From Gammaproteobacteria bacterium (GTDB lineage Bacteria; Pseudomonadota; Gammaproteobacteria; JAABTG01), in contig JASJBY010000009.1 of the NCBI GenBank assembly GCA_030066245.1, positions 1 to 30,973 of the forward strand: a stretch of DNA of 30,973 nt, given 5' to 3'. Every line of letters begins with the position of its first letter. Position 1 is the stretch's first letter. Below, piece after piece: positions 1-8,208 of the stretch. A program made the position numbers and the translations under genes. Under the pieces are notes generated by a model, which saw nothing but the letters and a program-made list of their open reading frames with translations, was not told the origin of the DNA and searched no databases.

Positions 1-1368
1 ATCACCTTGCTACTGGGTATCGGGGTGACCTTCGCCGAGCCTGCCATCGGGGCCCTGCAGACGGCTGGACAGAATGTCTCGGTGGAGCGAGCCCCCTATC
101 TGTATGCACTGCTGAACTTCTGGTCAACCGAGCTGGTGCTAGCGGTGGGCTTCAGTGTGGGTCTCGCGGCGGTGATTGGAACCTTGCGGTTTCTCTACAG
201 CTGGAGCCTGAAACCGCTGATCTATGCGACCCTGGCGCCGCTGTTGGCGCTCACCGTGTACGCGTCCGTGGACCCCGAAATCCAGAAGGTCATTGGCTTG
301 GCCTGGGATTGTGGCGCTGTCACCACGGGTCCGGTCACGGTGCCGCTGGTGTTATCGCTGGGTATCGGCATCGCTGCCGCCGCCGGTAAGGGGGACTCGG
401 GGCTGTCTGGTTTCGGCATCGTCACGCTTGCGTCCCTGTTTCCCATTATCGGTGTCCTATTGCTGACTTTTTACGTCTCGTACACGTTGTCGCCCGCTGA
501 GATCATCGAGACCGCGCGGCAGGCCGCTGATGCCGCGCGGACCGCAGAAGCGGCCTGGTACGAACGCAGTCCCGGCGTTGAAATTGTCCTTGCGGTGCGC
601 GCAATCCTCCCCCTGGTCATATATCTCTTCCTGGTGCTGAAACTGGTCATGAAGGAAGAACTCGAGAACCAGGGCGAGATCTTCTACGGGATCGGCCTCA
701 CGATCCTCGGCATGGCAATCTTCAACCTGGGGCTCACCTACGGCCTATCCAAGCTGGGGGGCAGTGCCGGCGGGCTGGTCCCCAGCGCGTTCATGGAAGT
801 TTCCGGTGTCCCAGGATCTCCCATCTACATCTATTCGGTGGGGTTGAGCCTGGCGCTGGCCTTCGCCTGGTTCCTGGGTTACGGAGCGACGGTTGCCGAA
901 CCGGCGCTCAACGCCCTGGGCATCACCACTGAGAACCTGACCAACGGCGTGTTTAAGAAGAAGACCTTGATAAAGGCCGTCTCCGTGGGGGTAGGGTTTG
1001 GTATCGCGACGGGCCTGGCCAAATTGATTTTCGATTTGCCGCTCGTCTGGTTGCTCGTTCCCAGTTATCTGATGGCCGTTGTCCTGACGTTCCTGTCCAC
1101 TGAAGAGTTTGTCAACATCGCCTGGGACAGTGCCGGCGTGACAACCGGGCCCATCACTGTCCCCCTGGTGTTGGCCTTGGGATTGGGTCTCGGCAATGCC
1201 ACCAACGCCGTGGAAGGCTTCGGCATCCTCTGCATGGCCTCCATAGGGCCTATCCTGACGGTGCTGACCACCGGTCTTTGGGCACAGTACAGAGCCAGGG
1301 CGCGTGCATTGGCGGAGACTGAGGCTCCTCTTGCAACCACTGAACAGGAGGCCAAAGCGCTTTTATGA
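1..1368 (+). CDS. DUF1538 family membrane protein (5' partial)
   Basis: The frame is open from the first base, so the gene begins before the window; the TTG at 7 is not a convincing start. The product is a very hydrophobic integral membrane protein with many predicted helices. It is built as an internal duplication: a WD-x3-VTTGP-[IV]-TVPLVL motif occurs about residue 99 (counted from base 7) and again about residue 373, and an AEPA motif occurs near residues 10 and 295. This matches DUF1538, a family of predicted transporters with no established substrate. The stop overlaps the start of a P-II-like gene by 4 bp (ATGA) and a second P-II-like gene follows, so transport is probably gated by these regulators, as GlnK gates AmtB; that role is inference. 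Family assignment is firm, function is not. Confidence 0.85.
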   Translation: MTLLLGIGVTFAEPAIGALQTAGQNVSVERAPYLYALLNFWSTELVLAVGFSVGLAAVIGTLRFLYSWSLKPLIYATLAPLLALTVYASVDPEIQKVIGLAWDCGAVTTGPVTVPLVLSLGIGIAAAAGKGDSGLSGFGIVTLASLFPIIGVLLLTFYVSYTLSPAEIIETARQAADAARTAEAAWYERSPGVEIVLAVRAILPLVIYLFLVLKLVMKEELENQGEIFYGIGLTILGMAIFNLGLTYGLSKLGGSAGGLVPSAFMEVSGVPGSPIYIYSVGLSLALAFAWFLGYGATVAEPALNALGITTENLTNGVFKKKTLIKAVSVGVGFGIATGLAKLIFDLPLVWLLVPSYLMAVVLTFLSTEEFVNIAWDSAGVTTGPITVPLVLALGLGLGNATNAVEGFGILCMASIGPILTVLTTGLWAQYRARARALAETEAPLATTEQEAKALL

Positions 1369-1745
1369 GCAAACCAACGATTACCTACCTGACTGATGTC
1401 GTGATGGTCACGGTTGTTGCGCAGCGTGGTCATGAAGAGAACATACTCAAGGCCGCACAGGATGTTGGCGCCACAGCGGGTGCCTTCAGCTTCCATACGA
1501 AGGGTGTAGGTGTCCGCGAGCGGCTGGGCTTGCTCGGGCTCGCAGTGGAGGTGGAAATGAGCGTGGTCTACCTGTTGGTTTCTTCCGAGCAGCAGGACAT
1601 CGTCGTTGACCATATCTACCGCGCGGGCAATCTGGCAACGCCAGGCATGGGCTACGTTTACACAACGCCGCTGGAGAAAGTCGCAGCGTATATCCCCGAA
1701 AGTCTTCGAGAACGGCTCGAGAAGCCAAAACCATCGGCCGGTTGA
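1365..1745 (+). CDS. P-II-like small regulatory protein (first of two)
   Basis: A 126-residue protein of the size and pattern of the P-II superfamily: an N-terminal beta strand (residues 10-18), a long variable centre, and a C-terminal GMGYVYTTPLEKV segment (about residues 91-103) like the Gly-rich end of P-II proteins that closes the nucleotide site. P-II proteins are trimers that sense nucleotides and small metabolites and bind membrane transporters or enzymes. The uridylylated Tyr of canonical GlnB is not recognisable. The ATG lies in an ATGA overlap with the DUF1538 gene, which implies translational coupling and a shared function. It is most likely the dedicated regulator of that membrane protein rather than a general nitrogen regulator. 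Confidence 0.75.
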   Translation: MSKPTITYLTDVVMVTVVAQRGHEENILKAAQDVGATAGAFSFHTKGVGVRERLGLLGLAVEVEMSVVYLLVSSEQQDIVVDHIYRAGNLATPGMGYVYTTPLEKVAAYIPESLRERLEKPKPSAG

Positions 1746-1774
1746 TCCGTGATACAGAAGGACATCTGAACGCC

Positions 1775-2149
1775 ATGCAAGAAGCCCGCAGTTCCACACC
1801 GCGCGAGGCCACCAAGCTCATCACCTGCATCCTGCCCGACGATGGAAGTCACAGGGCGTTGCTCGAGGCTTTGCATCGCGAGAAGCAGCTCAACAAGGCC
1901 CAGGCGGTCTCTTGCCTGGCCACGGGCACGCTGGCGGATGCCAGAGTCAAGCCCGGTACCTTGCCTGATGTGTATCTGGCGCGGATGGTATGGGTGGTGG
2001 TGCCGGAAGCAGAGGCCGACGCCCTGTTCGAATTCATCTACCACAAGGCCCGCATCGGCCGTGACGGCGGCGGCGTAATGCTACAGAACGCGCTGGTCGC
2101 CGCTACGCCATTCGCCCTGCCCGAGGATGTGGCCGAGGAAGAAGCCTGA
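1775..2149 (+). CDS. P-II-like small regulatory protein (second of two)
   Basis: A second, divergent P-II-like protein of 124 residues from the ATG at 1775. An in-frame TTG at 1742 would overlap the upstream stop, but I prefer the ATG because an AAGGA lies 12 bases before it and the extra 11 residues look non-conserved. It shows the alternating strand/helix pattern and a C-terminal GRDGGGVMLQNALVAATPF segment in the place of the Gly-rich P-II C-terminus. The last residues are acidic. It is the third gene of the DUF1538 cassette. Having two different P-II-like proteins suggests a heterotrimer or two separate signals; that is inference. No clear terminator follows. Confidence 0.7.
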   Translation: MQEARSSTPREATKLITCILPDDGSHRALLEALHREKQLNKAQAVSCLATGTLADARVKPGTLPDVYLARMVWVVVPEAEADALFEFIYHKARIGRDGGGVMLQNALVAATPFALPEDVAEEEA

Positions 2150-2317
2150 CACGTAGCCCGGGTGACAGAGAAGCGTCAATAAGCAGAAAGACCGGATGTA
2201 TTCCTGGTAATCCAGTCCCGGCCTGCCTGGCCTGCGAGAGAAATCCCCGGCTCCTTATCTCGCTGCTCCGTCCTTGCCCCGCCGGACGATTAGCTTGGCC
2301 TCGCCGCGTCAACTGCT

Positions 2318-3178
2318 TCACCATTCCCAATCGATGTTGTATCCATGACCCGGTTTGGGATTCACGATATTCCACCAGACCCAACGCTTCTGTGGATCCT
2401 CGAGCACATAGGTTTCAGCCGGCAGGTCGATTCGGTTCTTGTTCTCATCATTCGCGAAGTGCTCAACTTCAGTGTACGGTCGGTCTTCCGGGAAAACGAT
2501 CAGATAGCTGATGCTTCGGGTCGGCAGTGCCACCGTCACTCCCACCCAGGATTGATCAGGGTTCTGAAACGCATTCCAGTAGGTCTTCGAGACCTGAATC
2601 GTGAACTCACGGTTCTTCGGATCACCAGACACATCAAACTCGAGGATTCGCGGTTTTACCCGGTATCTCGCGACGGTCCGCCTTTCGTCGCTCGCGTACA
2701 CAACCAACCTGTCTTTGTGCGTTGTCGAGTGACTGAACACATCTATCCCGCTTGTGTAAGCCTCAAGCCGGTAGGTGGTCGCATCGCTGATATTCTGGAT
2801 TCGCTGACGTATGTGCTGAACAACGGGGCTGAGCATTTTTCCGTGATCCACGGATGGTACCTGCTTGAAGCTACGCAGATCGCACACGACGGAATACTCA
2901 ATCAGCTCAAACCCGGTGGTCGTTTCGTCGGGAACAGCCTCAACCAATAGTCGTCCTGGAGAGGGCTCCTTCCTTACCTCTGGCGGCGAGGAGAGGACCC
3001 TTGCAACCTGGTCAAGCACTCGTTGCCTCATCAACGGGTCGACTGGGCCCGCGGGGCTCTCGGCGGATCGCGGGTAAAAGAAAGCGGCCAACGCTAGGCC
3101 GAGGCTTGCGAGGCCCGCCAGGCCGTAGACGTGCACGTTGTGACGTTTCCACCAAGTCGAAGGAGATCCAGCTTTCAT
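2318..3178 (-). CDS. Hypothetical membrane-anchored protein
   Basis: A 286-residue protein that I do not recognise. A short basic N-terminus (MKAGSPSTWWKRH) is followed by one hydrophobic helix at about residues 16-35, then a soluble C-terminal region. This is a type II anchor with the bulk outside the cytoplasm. The exported part has alternating strands, and the last 40 residues are rich in Trp and Pro (WVWWN, DWEW end). There is no cysteine pair or catalytic motif I can name. The overall layout (short tail, one helix, beta-rich periplasmic domain) resembles VirB8-type or lipocalin-like anchored proteins, but no VirB genes are near. It stands alone, on the opposite strand to both neighbouring operons. 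Coding quality looks good over its full length. Confidence 0.7.
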   Translation of the reverse strand: MKAGSPSTWWKRHNVHVYGLAGLASLGLALAAFFYPRSAESPAGPVDPLMRQRVLDQVARVLSSPPEVRKEPSPGRLLVEAVPDETTTGFELIEYSVVCDLRSFKQVPSVDHGKMLSPVVQHIRQRIQNISDATTYRLEAYTSGIDVFSHSTTHKDRLVVYASDERRTVARYRVKPRILEFDVSGDPKNREFTIQVSKTYWNAFQNPDQSWVGVTVALPTRSISYLIVFPEDRPYTEVEHFANDENKNRIDLPAETYVLEDPQKRWVWWNIVNPKPGHGYNIDWEW

Positions 3179-3589
3179 AACCTAGTGAGTCCTGTCCTAC
3201 AAGGCATGTGTTCTGCCTGTCTCGGGCACGGAAACCCCTTCCGTCCGCAGACCTCCGCACCCAAGTCGTTCACGGGCAGGTCAGCCCCGCCCGGGCTCGG
3301 GTGTAGCGTTCAAGCAAGCGGTCAGTCAGCTTGCCGTGGCCCAGCCCCGCCTACCCTCACGGAACCGCATCATATCATGGGAAACCCATCACCCCAGGAG
3401 CACGCCAAGAGGCCGGCCGTGCTTCAGGGAACAGCAACACCGGCCCTCCGCGATCCTCGAGACAGTCACTCTTCCTGACCTGTTCCACGAACAACCTGGG
3501 CTGCCCCCGGCGTTATGCCAACGAAGGCAAACCCATCCACTGTACCCGTGAACACCACCAATGCCGGGCGGAAGCAGCAGGCACGCACG

Positions 3590-3670
3590 ATGGGCGGGCG
3601 TTTTCACACCGTTGTCGTTGGCGGCGGATGTCTGGGTTGCGCCTCGGCGATCTCTGTCAAGAGAAGGCTT
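3590..3670 (+). pseudogene. N-terminal stub of an FAD-dependent oxidoreductase
   Basis: An ATG opens a frame whose first 27 residues contain HTVVVGGGCLGCASAIS. This is a typical beta strand, GxGxxG dinucleotide-binding loop and following helix as found at the extreme N-terminus of DAO-type FAD oxidoreductases. After about residue 27 (KRRL) the frame remains open but becomes unrelated, Pro/Arg/Gln-rich sequence with none of the later FAD-binding motifs. I read this as the 5' end of a gene whose remainder has been deleted or replaced. Chance similarity is possible because the match is short. Confidence 0.4.
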
Positions 3671-3994
3671 CGTCAGTCGCCGGATACCTTCAGCGAACGG
3701 GTGTGTTCTGACGAACGGCACCGCCGTGAGGCCAAGAGCTGGCAGGTGACATCGCCCTTGGCACCCTTGGGCAATCTCCCTGACGCCGAATCCAAGCCGA
3801 CTGGGCAGCAGCAGCCGTGTTCGATACGTCCGAGGAATTCTCCGCTCGCCCACCCTCTTCAGCCCCATGCCGATCGCCGGCCGCGGCTCCGACCACAGGG
3901 CACTTCACCGGTTTGGCAAGCGCCTTCGACTTTTCTCCTCACCGTCTCTGCATTCTTTGGCGTTATCGTGTTAGCTTGTAACGACTCTCACTAC

Positions 3995-4036
3995 GATTCT
4001 GAAGCTAAGAATAAATATTCCAATATTCAAATATAA
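3995..4036 (+). promoter_or_regulatory. AT-rich repeat-bearing region upstream of prpE
   Basis: The DNA here is much more AT-rich than its surroundings. It contains an inverted repeat GAATA-AA-TATTC at 4009-4020 and two direct copies of AATATTC (4014-4020 and 4022-4028). It lies 70-110 bases before the prpE start, the right place for an operator or activator site of the propionate operon. I cannot place a clear -35/-10 pair or a sigma-54 site, and no regulator gene is in the window. Confidence 0.35.
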
Positions 4037-4104
4037 GGAGGGACCCTCTCAGCGGAGCAGCATGACGGAGATGAAGAGGCGGAGGGACCGATCAGGAGAC
4101 GATC

Positions 4105-6012
4105 ATGACCACCTATGCAGAACTGTATCGAGAATCCATTTCTGATCCGGAAAGCTTCTGGGCTAGTGCTGCAAAAGAACTGCACTGGTACAAGACATGG
4201 GAACAGGTGCTGGATAGGAATGCCGAGCCTGCGCCACGCTGGTTCAGCGGCGCCGAGATCAATACCTGCTACAACGCGGTGGACCGTCATGTCGAAGCCG
4301 GCCGCGGTGACCAGACTGCGCTGATATACGACTCTCCGATTACCGACCAGCAACGCAAGATAAGCTACCAGGAACTGCTGCAGCTCGTGTCATCAGCTGC
4401 CGGGGTTCTAAAGAAACACGGCGTCAGCAAGGGCGACCGTGTCATCGTCTACATGCCGATGATCCCGGAGGCCGCCATCGCCATGCTGGCCTGCGCGCGC
4501 ATCGGTGCCATCCATTCGGTGGTCTTTGGCGGTTTTGCGGCGAATGAGCTGGCGACCCGCATCGACGACGCCAAACCGGATGTCATCGTCTCCGCCTATT
4601 GCGGCATAGAACCCGGCCGGGTCGTCGAATACAAGCCCCTGATCGACGCGGCCATCGAGCAGGCCAGTCACAAGGTCAGAGCCTGTATTCTGAAGAAAAG
4701 GCCACAAGCCGGCTGCGACCTGATTCAGGGCCGCGATTTTGACTGGGACGATGAGATGGCAGCCGCCGGACCGGCCGACTGTGTACCGGTGGCGGCCACC
4801 GACCCGCTCTACATACTCTACACATCCGGCACCACTGGACAGCCCAAGGGCGTTGTTCGGGACAACGGCGGTCACGCCGTAGCCATGCACTGGACCATGA
4901 AGAATATCTACAACGTCAACGGCGGTGACGTCTACTGGGCTGCCTCCGACGTTGGCTGGGTGGTCGGCCACAGCTATATCGTCTACGGCCCGCTGTTGAA
5001 GGGCTGCACCACGATACTGTACGAAGGCAAACCGGTCGGCACCCCGGATCCGGGTGCGTTCTGGCGCGTCATCAGCGAACACGGCGTGAAGGTGCTGTTC
5101 ACCGCACCCACAGCATTCCGGGCCATCAAGAAAGAGGATCCGGACGGTGAATACCTGAAAAAATATGACCTTTCCGGCATGGACGCTCTGTTTCTGGCGG
5201 GCGAGCGCTGCGATCCCGACACCCTGTTCTGGGCGCGGGACAAGCTGAAAAAACCTGTCGTGGACCACTGGTGGCAAACCGAAACCGGCTGGGCCATTGC
5301 TGCCAACCCGCTGGGCATCGAGCCCATGGAAGTCAAACCCGGCTCGCCCACTGTTTCGATGCCGGGCTATGACGTCCGGGTGCTGTCTGAGGGCGGTGTT
5401 GAAATGCCCGCGGGCGAGATGGGCAATATCGTGATCAAACTGCCCATGCCGCCATCGTGCCTGACCAGCCTTTGGGGCAACGATCAGCGTTTCATCGATG
5501 CCTACCTGTCCAAGTATCAGGGCTATTACCTGACCGGTGACGCCGGCTACAAGGACGCGGACGGATACCTGTGGATCATGAGTCGCACCGACGATGTGAT
5601 CAACGTGGCCGGTCATCGCCTGTCCACGGGCCAGATGGAAGAAGTGCTGTCCGGTCACGCTGACGTTGCTGAGTGCGCCGTGATCGGTGTCGAGGACCAG
5701 CTCAAGGGCCAATTGCCCCTCGGCCTGATCGTGCTCAAGAGCAGCGTCGAGCGCGACGAGGCCGATATCGTTAGGGAAGTGGTGCAACGGGTGCGCGACC
5801 AGATAGGGCCGGTGGCCGCCTTCAAGATGGCCCGGATCGTCAAGCGTCTGCCCAAGACCCGTTCCGGGAAACTTTTGCGCGGCACCATGGTGAGAATAGC
5901 CAACGGCAGCGAGTGGAGAATGCCGGCCACCATCGATGATCCCGCTATCCTCGACGAGATCACCGAAGCCCTCCAGGCGCTGGGCTACGCCAAGCAAGCC
6001 ATGAGTGACTGA
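4105..6012 (+). CDS. prpE: Propionyl-CoA synthetase
   Basis: Activates propionate to propionyl-CoA with ATP and CoA through an acyl-adenylate; cytoplasmic. The 635-residue length fits PrpE. Visible ANL-superfamily motifs are the phosphate loop YTSGTTGQPKG (about residues 236-246) followed by VVRDNGGHA, an aromatic-acyl pocket region WWQTETGW (about 390), the TGD hinge (about 475), the RTDDVINVAGHRLSTG stretch (about 492), and the C-terminal catalytic Lys589 in KTRSGKLLRG, the usual target of regulatory lysine acylation. The ATG is preceded by an AGGAGA sequence at a normal distance. It heads a four-gene methylcitrate operon, with prpB overlapping or immediately following. The VVRDNGGHA run and operon context favour PrpE over acetyl-CoA synthetase. 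Confidence 0.93.
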   Translation: MTTYAELYRESISDPESFWASAAKELHWYKTWEQVLDRNAEPAPRWFSGAEINTCYNAVDRHVEAGRGDQTALIYDSPITDQQRKISYQELLQLVSSAAGVLKKHGVSKGDRVIVYMPMIPEAAIAMLACARIGAIHSVVFGGFAANELATRIDDAKPDVIVSAYCGIEPGRVVEYKPLIDAAIEQASHKVRACILKKRPQAGCDLIQGRDFDWDDEMAAAGPADCVPVAATDPLYILYTSGTTGQPKGVVRDNGGHAVAMHWTMKNIYNVNGGDVYWAASDVGWVVGHSYIVYGPLLKGCTTILYEGKPVGTPDPGAFWRVISEHGVKVLFTAPTAFRAIKKEDPDGEYLKKYDLSGMDALFLAGERCDPDTLFWARDKLKKPVVDHWWQTETGWAIAANPLGIEPMEVKPGSPTVSMPGYDVRVLSEGGVEMPAGEMGNIVIKLPMPPSCLTSLWGNDQRFIDAYLSKYQGYYLTGDAGYKDADGYLWIMSRTDDVINVAGHRLSTGQMEEVLSGHADVAECAVIGVEDQLKGQLPLGLIVLKSSVERDEADIVREVVQRVRDQIGPVAAFKMARIVKRLPKTRSGKLLRGTMVRIANGSEWRMPATIDDPAILDEITEALQALGYAKQAMSD

Positions 6013-6019
6013 TACTGTC

Positions 6020-6907
6020 ATGAGCCTGACATCACCCGGAAAAATGTTTCGCCGGCTGGCGGCGATGGAGAACCCCCTGCAGTGCGTCGGCGCGATCAAC
6101 GCCTACCATGCCAGGCTCGCCGATGCCACCGGTTTCAAGTCCCTGTACATCTCGGGTGGCGGTGTGGCCGCAGGCTCCTGCGGCATCCCCGACCTGGGCA
6201 TCACCACCATGGAGGATGTACTGACCGACCTGCGTCGTATTACCGACGTAACCCGGCTGCCGGTACTGGTCGACATCGATACCGGTTGGGGCGGCGCTTT
6301 CAACATTGCCCGCACCATACGCGCCATGGTCAAAGCGGGCGCTGCCGCGGTGCATATTGAGGACCAGGTTCAACAGAAACGCTGCGGTCACCGGCCCAAC
6401 AAAGCCATCGTCGGACAGGCGGAAATGGTTGATCGCATCAAGGCAGCCGCGGACGCCCGCACCGACCCCGACTTCGTCATCATGGCACGTACCGATGCCC
6501 TCGCGGTGGAAGGCCTGCAGGCGGCCGTCGACCGTGCCGGCGCCTGTGTCGAGGCCGGTGCCGACATGATCTTTCCTGAAGCAATCACCGAGCTCGACAT
6601 GTACAGACAGGTTGTCGACGCCGTGCAGGTGCCGGTGCTGGCGAACATCACCGAATTCGGCGCTACCCCGCTCTTTACCACAGAGCAGCTGGCCGACGTC
6701 GGCGTCAGTATCGCGTTATATCCGCTGTCGGCATTCCGTGCCGCCAATGCCGCCGCCCTGAAGGTTTACCAGGCGCTGCTCGCCGATGGCACCCAGCAGC
6801 ATGTCATGGACATCATGCAAACCCGCGCCGACCTTTACGAGTACCTGAATTACCACAGTTATGAACAGAAGCTCGATGAACTGTTCTCGGAGGAGAATAA
6901 ATCATGA
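6020..6907 (+). CDS. prpB: 2-methylisocitrate lyase
   Basis: Cleaves 2-methylisocitrate to pyruvate and succinate, the last step of the methylcitrate cycle. From the ATG at 6020 the protein has 295 residues, the usual PrpB length. The isocitrate-lyase/PEP-mutase fold signature is clear: Asp58 in the IPDLG segment, the metal-binding Asp85 and Asp87 in VDIDTGWGG, and the catalytic Cys122 in KRCGHR. An in-frame GTG at 6005 would overlap the prpE stop by 8 bases; I prefer the ATG because it gives the standard N-terminus (MSLTSPGKMFR). The 3' end overlaps prpC by 4 bp (ATGA). Confidence 0.94.
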   Translation: MSLTSPGKMFRRLAAMENPLQCVGAINAYHARLADATGFKSLYISGGGVAAGSCGIPDLGITTMEDVLTDLRRITDVTRLPVLVDIDTGWGGAFNIARTIRAMVKAGAAAVHIEDQVQQKRCGHRPNKAIVGQAEMVDRIKAAADARTDPDFVIMARTDALAVEGLQAAVDRAGACVEAGADMIFPEAITELDMYRQVVDAVQVPVLANITEFGATPLFTTEQLADVGVSIALYPLSAFRAANAAALKVYQALLADGTQQHVMDIMQTRADLYEYLNYHSYEQKLDELFSEENKS

Positions 6908-8061
6908 GTTCCAGCACTGAGCAGGTATTACCCAAAGCCAAGAAGTCTGTTGCTCTGTCAGGTACCGCTGCAGGCAACACGGCGATCTGTACGGTCGGGC
7001 GCACCGGAAACGACCTGCACTATCGCGGCTACGACATCCTCGACTTCGCCGAGACCGCCGAGTTCGAGGAAATCGCCTACCTGTTGATACACGGCGAGCT
7101 GCCCACCCGAATGCAGCTCGACGGCTATAAAGCAAAGCTGAAGTCCATGCGCGACTTGCCGCAGCCGGTCAAGCAGGTGCTCGAAGCTATACCTGCCGGT
7201 GCACATCCAATGGACGTGATGCGCACCGCCTGCTCGGTTATGGGGACCTGCATCCCTGAAAACGAGGACCACCCTGCGGATGAGGCGCGCGACATCACCG
7301 ACCGCCTGATGGCCAGCTTGGGATCCGCGCTGCTCTACTGGTACCACTTTACGACCAGCGGCCAACGGATCGAGCTGGATACCGACGATGACTCCATCGG
7401 CGGACACTTCCTTCACCTGCTGCACGGCGAAAAACCGAAGGCCTCCTGGGTCAGGGCCATGCACACCTCGCTGATTCTGTATGCCGAGCATGAGTACAAC
7501 GCCTCGACCTTTTCCGCCCGCGTGATCGCCGGCACCGATTCCGACATGTATTCAGCCATCACGGGCGCCATCGGTGCGCTGCGCGGTCCCAAGCACGGCG
7601 GCGCCAACGAAGTCGCTTTCCGCATCCAGAGCCGGTACGGCTCTGCCGATGAGGCCGAGCAGGATATCCGTGATCGGGTCGCTCGCAAGGAAATCGTCAT
7701 TGGCTTCGGTCACCCGGTCTACACCGTCGGTGACCCACGCAACGAGGTGATCAAGCGCGTTGCCAGGCAGCTGTCCGAGGAAGCCGGCAACACGCTGATG
7801 TTTGAAATCGCCGCCAGGCTCGAATCAGTGATGTGGGAGATCAAGAGAATGTTTCCCAATCTGGACTGGTTCTCCGCCGTTTCCTACAACCAGATAGGTG
7901 TGCCGACCGACATGTTCACTCCGCTCTTCGTGATATCCCGTGCCTCCGGATGGGGTGCCCACGTCATCGAGCAACGGGAGGACGGCAAGATCATCCGGCC
8001 CTCTGCGAATTACGTCGGCCCGGAAAACCGTGAATACACCCCCATAGAAGATAGGGGCTGA
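6904..8061 (+). CDS. prpC: 2-methylcitrate synthase
   Basis: Condenses propionyl-CoA with oxaloacetate to 2-methylcitrate. The 385-residue length is that of PrpC; classical citrate synthases are longer. Citrate-synthase signatures are present: GPKHGGANE with a catalytic His, GFGHPVY with the second His, and VPTDMFTPLFVISRASGWGAH covering the catalytic Asp and the substrate-binding Arg region. The ATG overlaps the prpB stop (ATGA) and is preceded by a strong GGAGGAG-like sequence in the end of prpB. Its position between methylisocitrate lyase and methylcitrate dehydratase decides for methylcitrate synthase over a housekeeping citrate synthase. Confidence 0.93.
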   Translation: MSSSTEQVLPKAKKSVALSGTAAGNTAICTVGRTGNDLHYRGYDILDFAETAEFEEIAYLLIHGELPTRMQLDGYKAKLKSMRDLPQPVKQVLEAIPAGAHPMDVMRTACSVMGTCIPENEDHPADEARDITDRLMASLGSALLYWYHFTTSGQRIELDTDDDSIGGHFLHLLHGEKPKASWVRAMHTSLILYAEHEYNASTFSARVIAGTDSDMYSAITGAIGALRGPKHGGANEVAFRIQSRYGSADEAEQDIRDRVARKEIVIGFGHPVYTVGDPRNEVIKRVARQLSEEAGNTLMFEIAARLESVMWEIKRMFPNLDWFSAVSYNQIGVPTDMFTPLFVISRASGWGAHVIEQREDGKIIRPSANYVGPENREYTPIEDRG

Positions 8062-8208
8062 CGCCGGCAGATCATGTGAGCAAGGGCTGGCATCCCGCGT
8101 TTCCGACCATTTGCAGGGTCGCTTGAGCCGTGCTTGCATAGTAATGACAGACCACAACGTGAAGTGGACGAAACCCGAGGTCAGCAGTTGACTGATCAAG
8201 AGACAGCC

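Larger units (their letters stand above)
3179..4104 (+). other. Gene-poor interval with a decayed gene and the prp upstream region
   Basis: About 0.93 kb without a convincing intact gene. Short open frames are present on both strands, but their translations are rich in Pro, Arg and Ser and look like chance frames of GC-rich DNA. The one recognisable item is an FAD-binding N-terminal stub at 3590. The last 140 bases turn sharply AT-rich before prpE. Confidence 0.6.

Noticed and set aside
3515..4036. A 173-residue protein before prpE
   Set aside because: Only about 27 residues look like a protein family; the rest has chance-frame composition and the frame ends in the AT-rich upstream region.
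4408..6099. 563-codon open frame on the minus strand opposite prpE
   Set aside because: Shadow of the high-GC prpE codons; the forward frame carries all ANL-family motifs, and the reverse translation has none.
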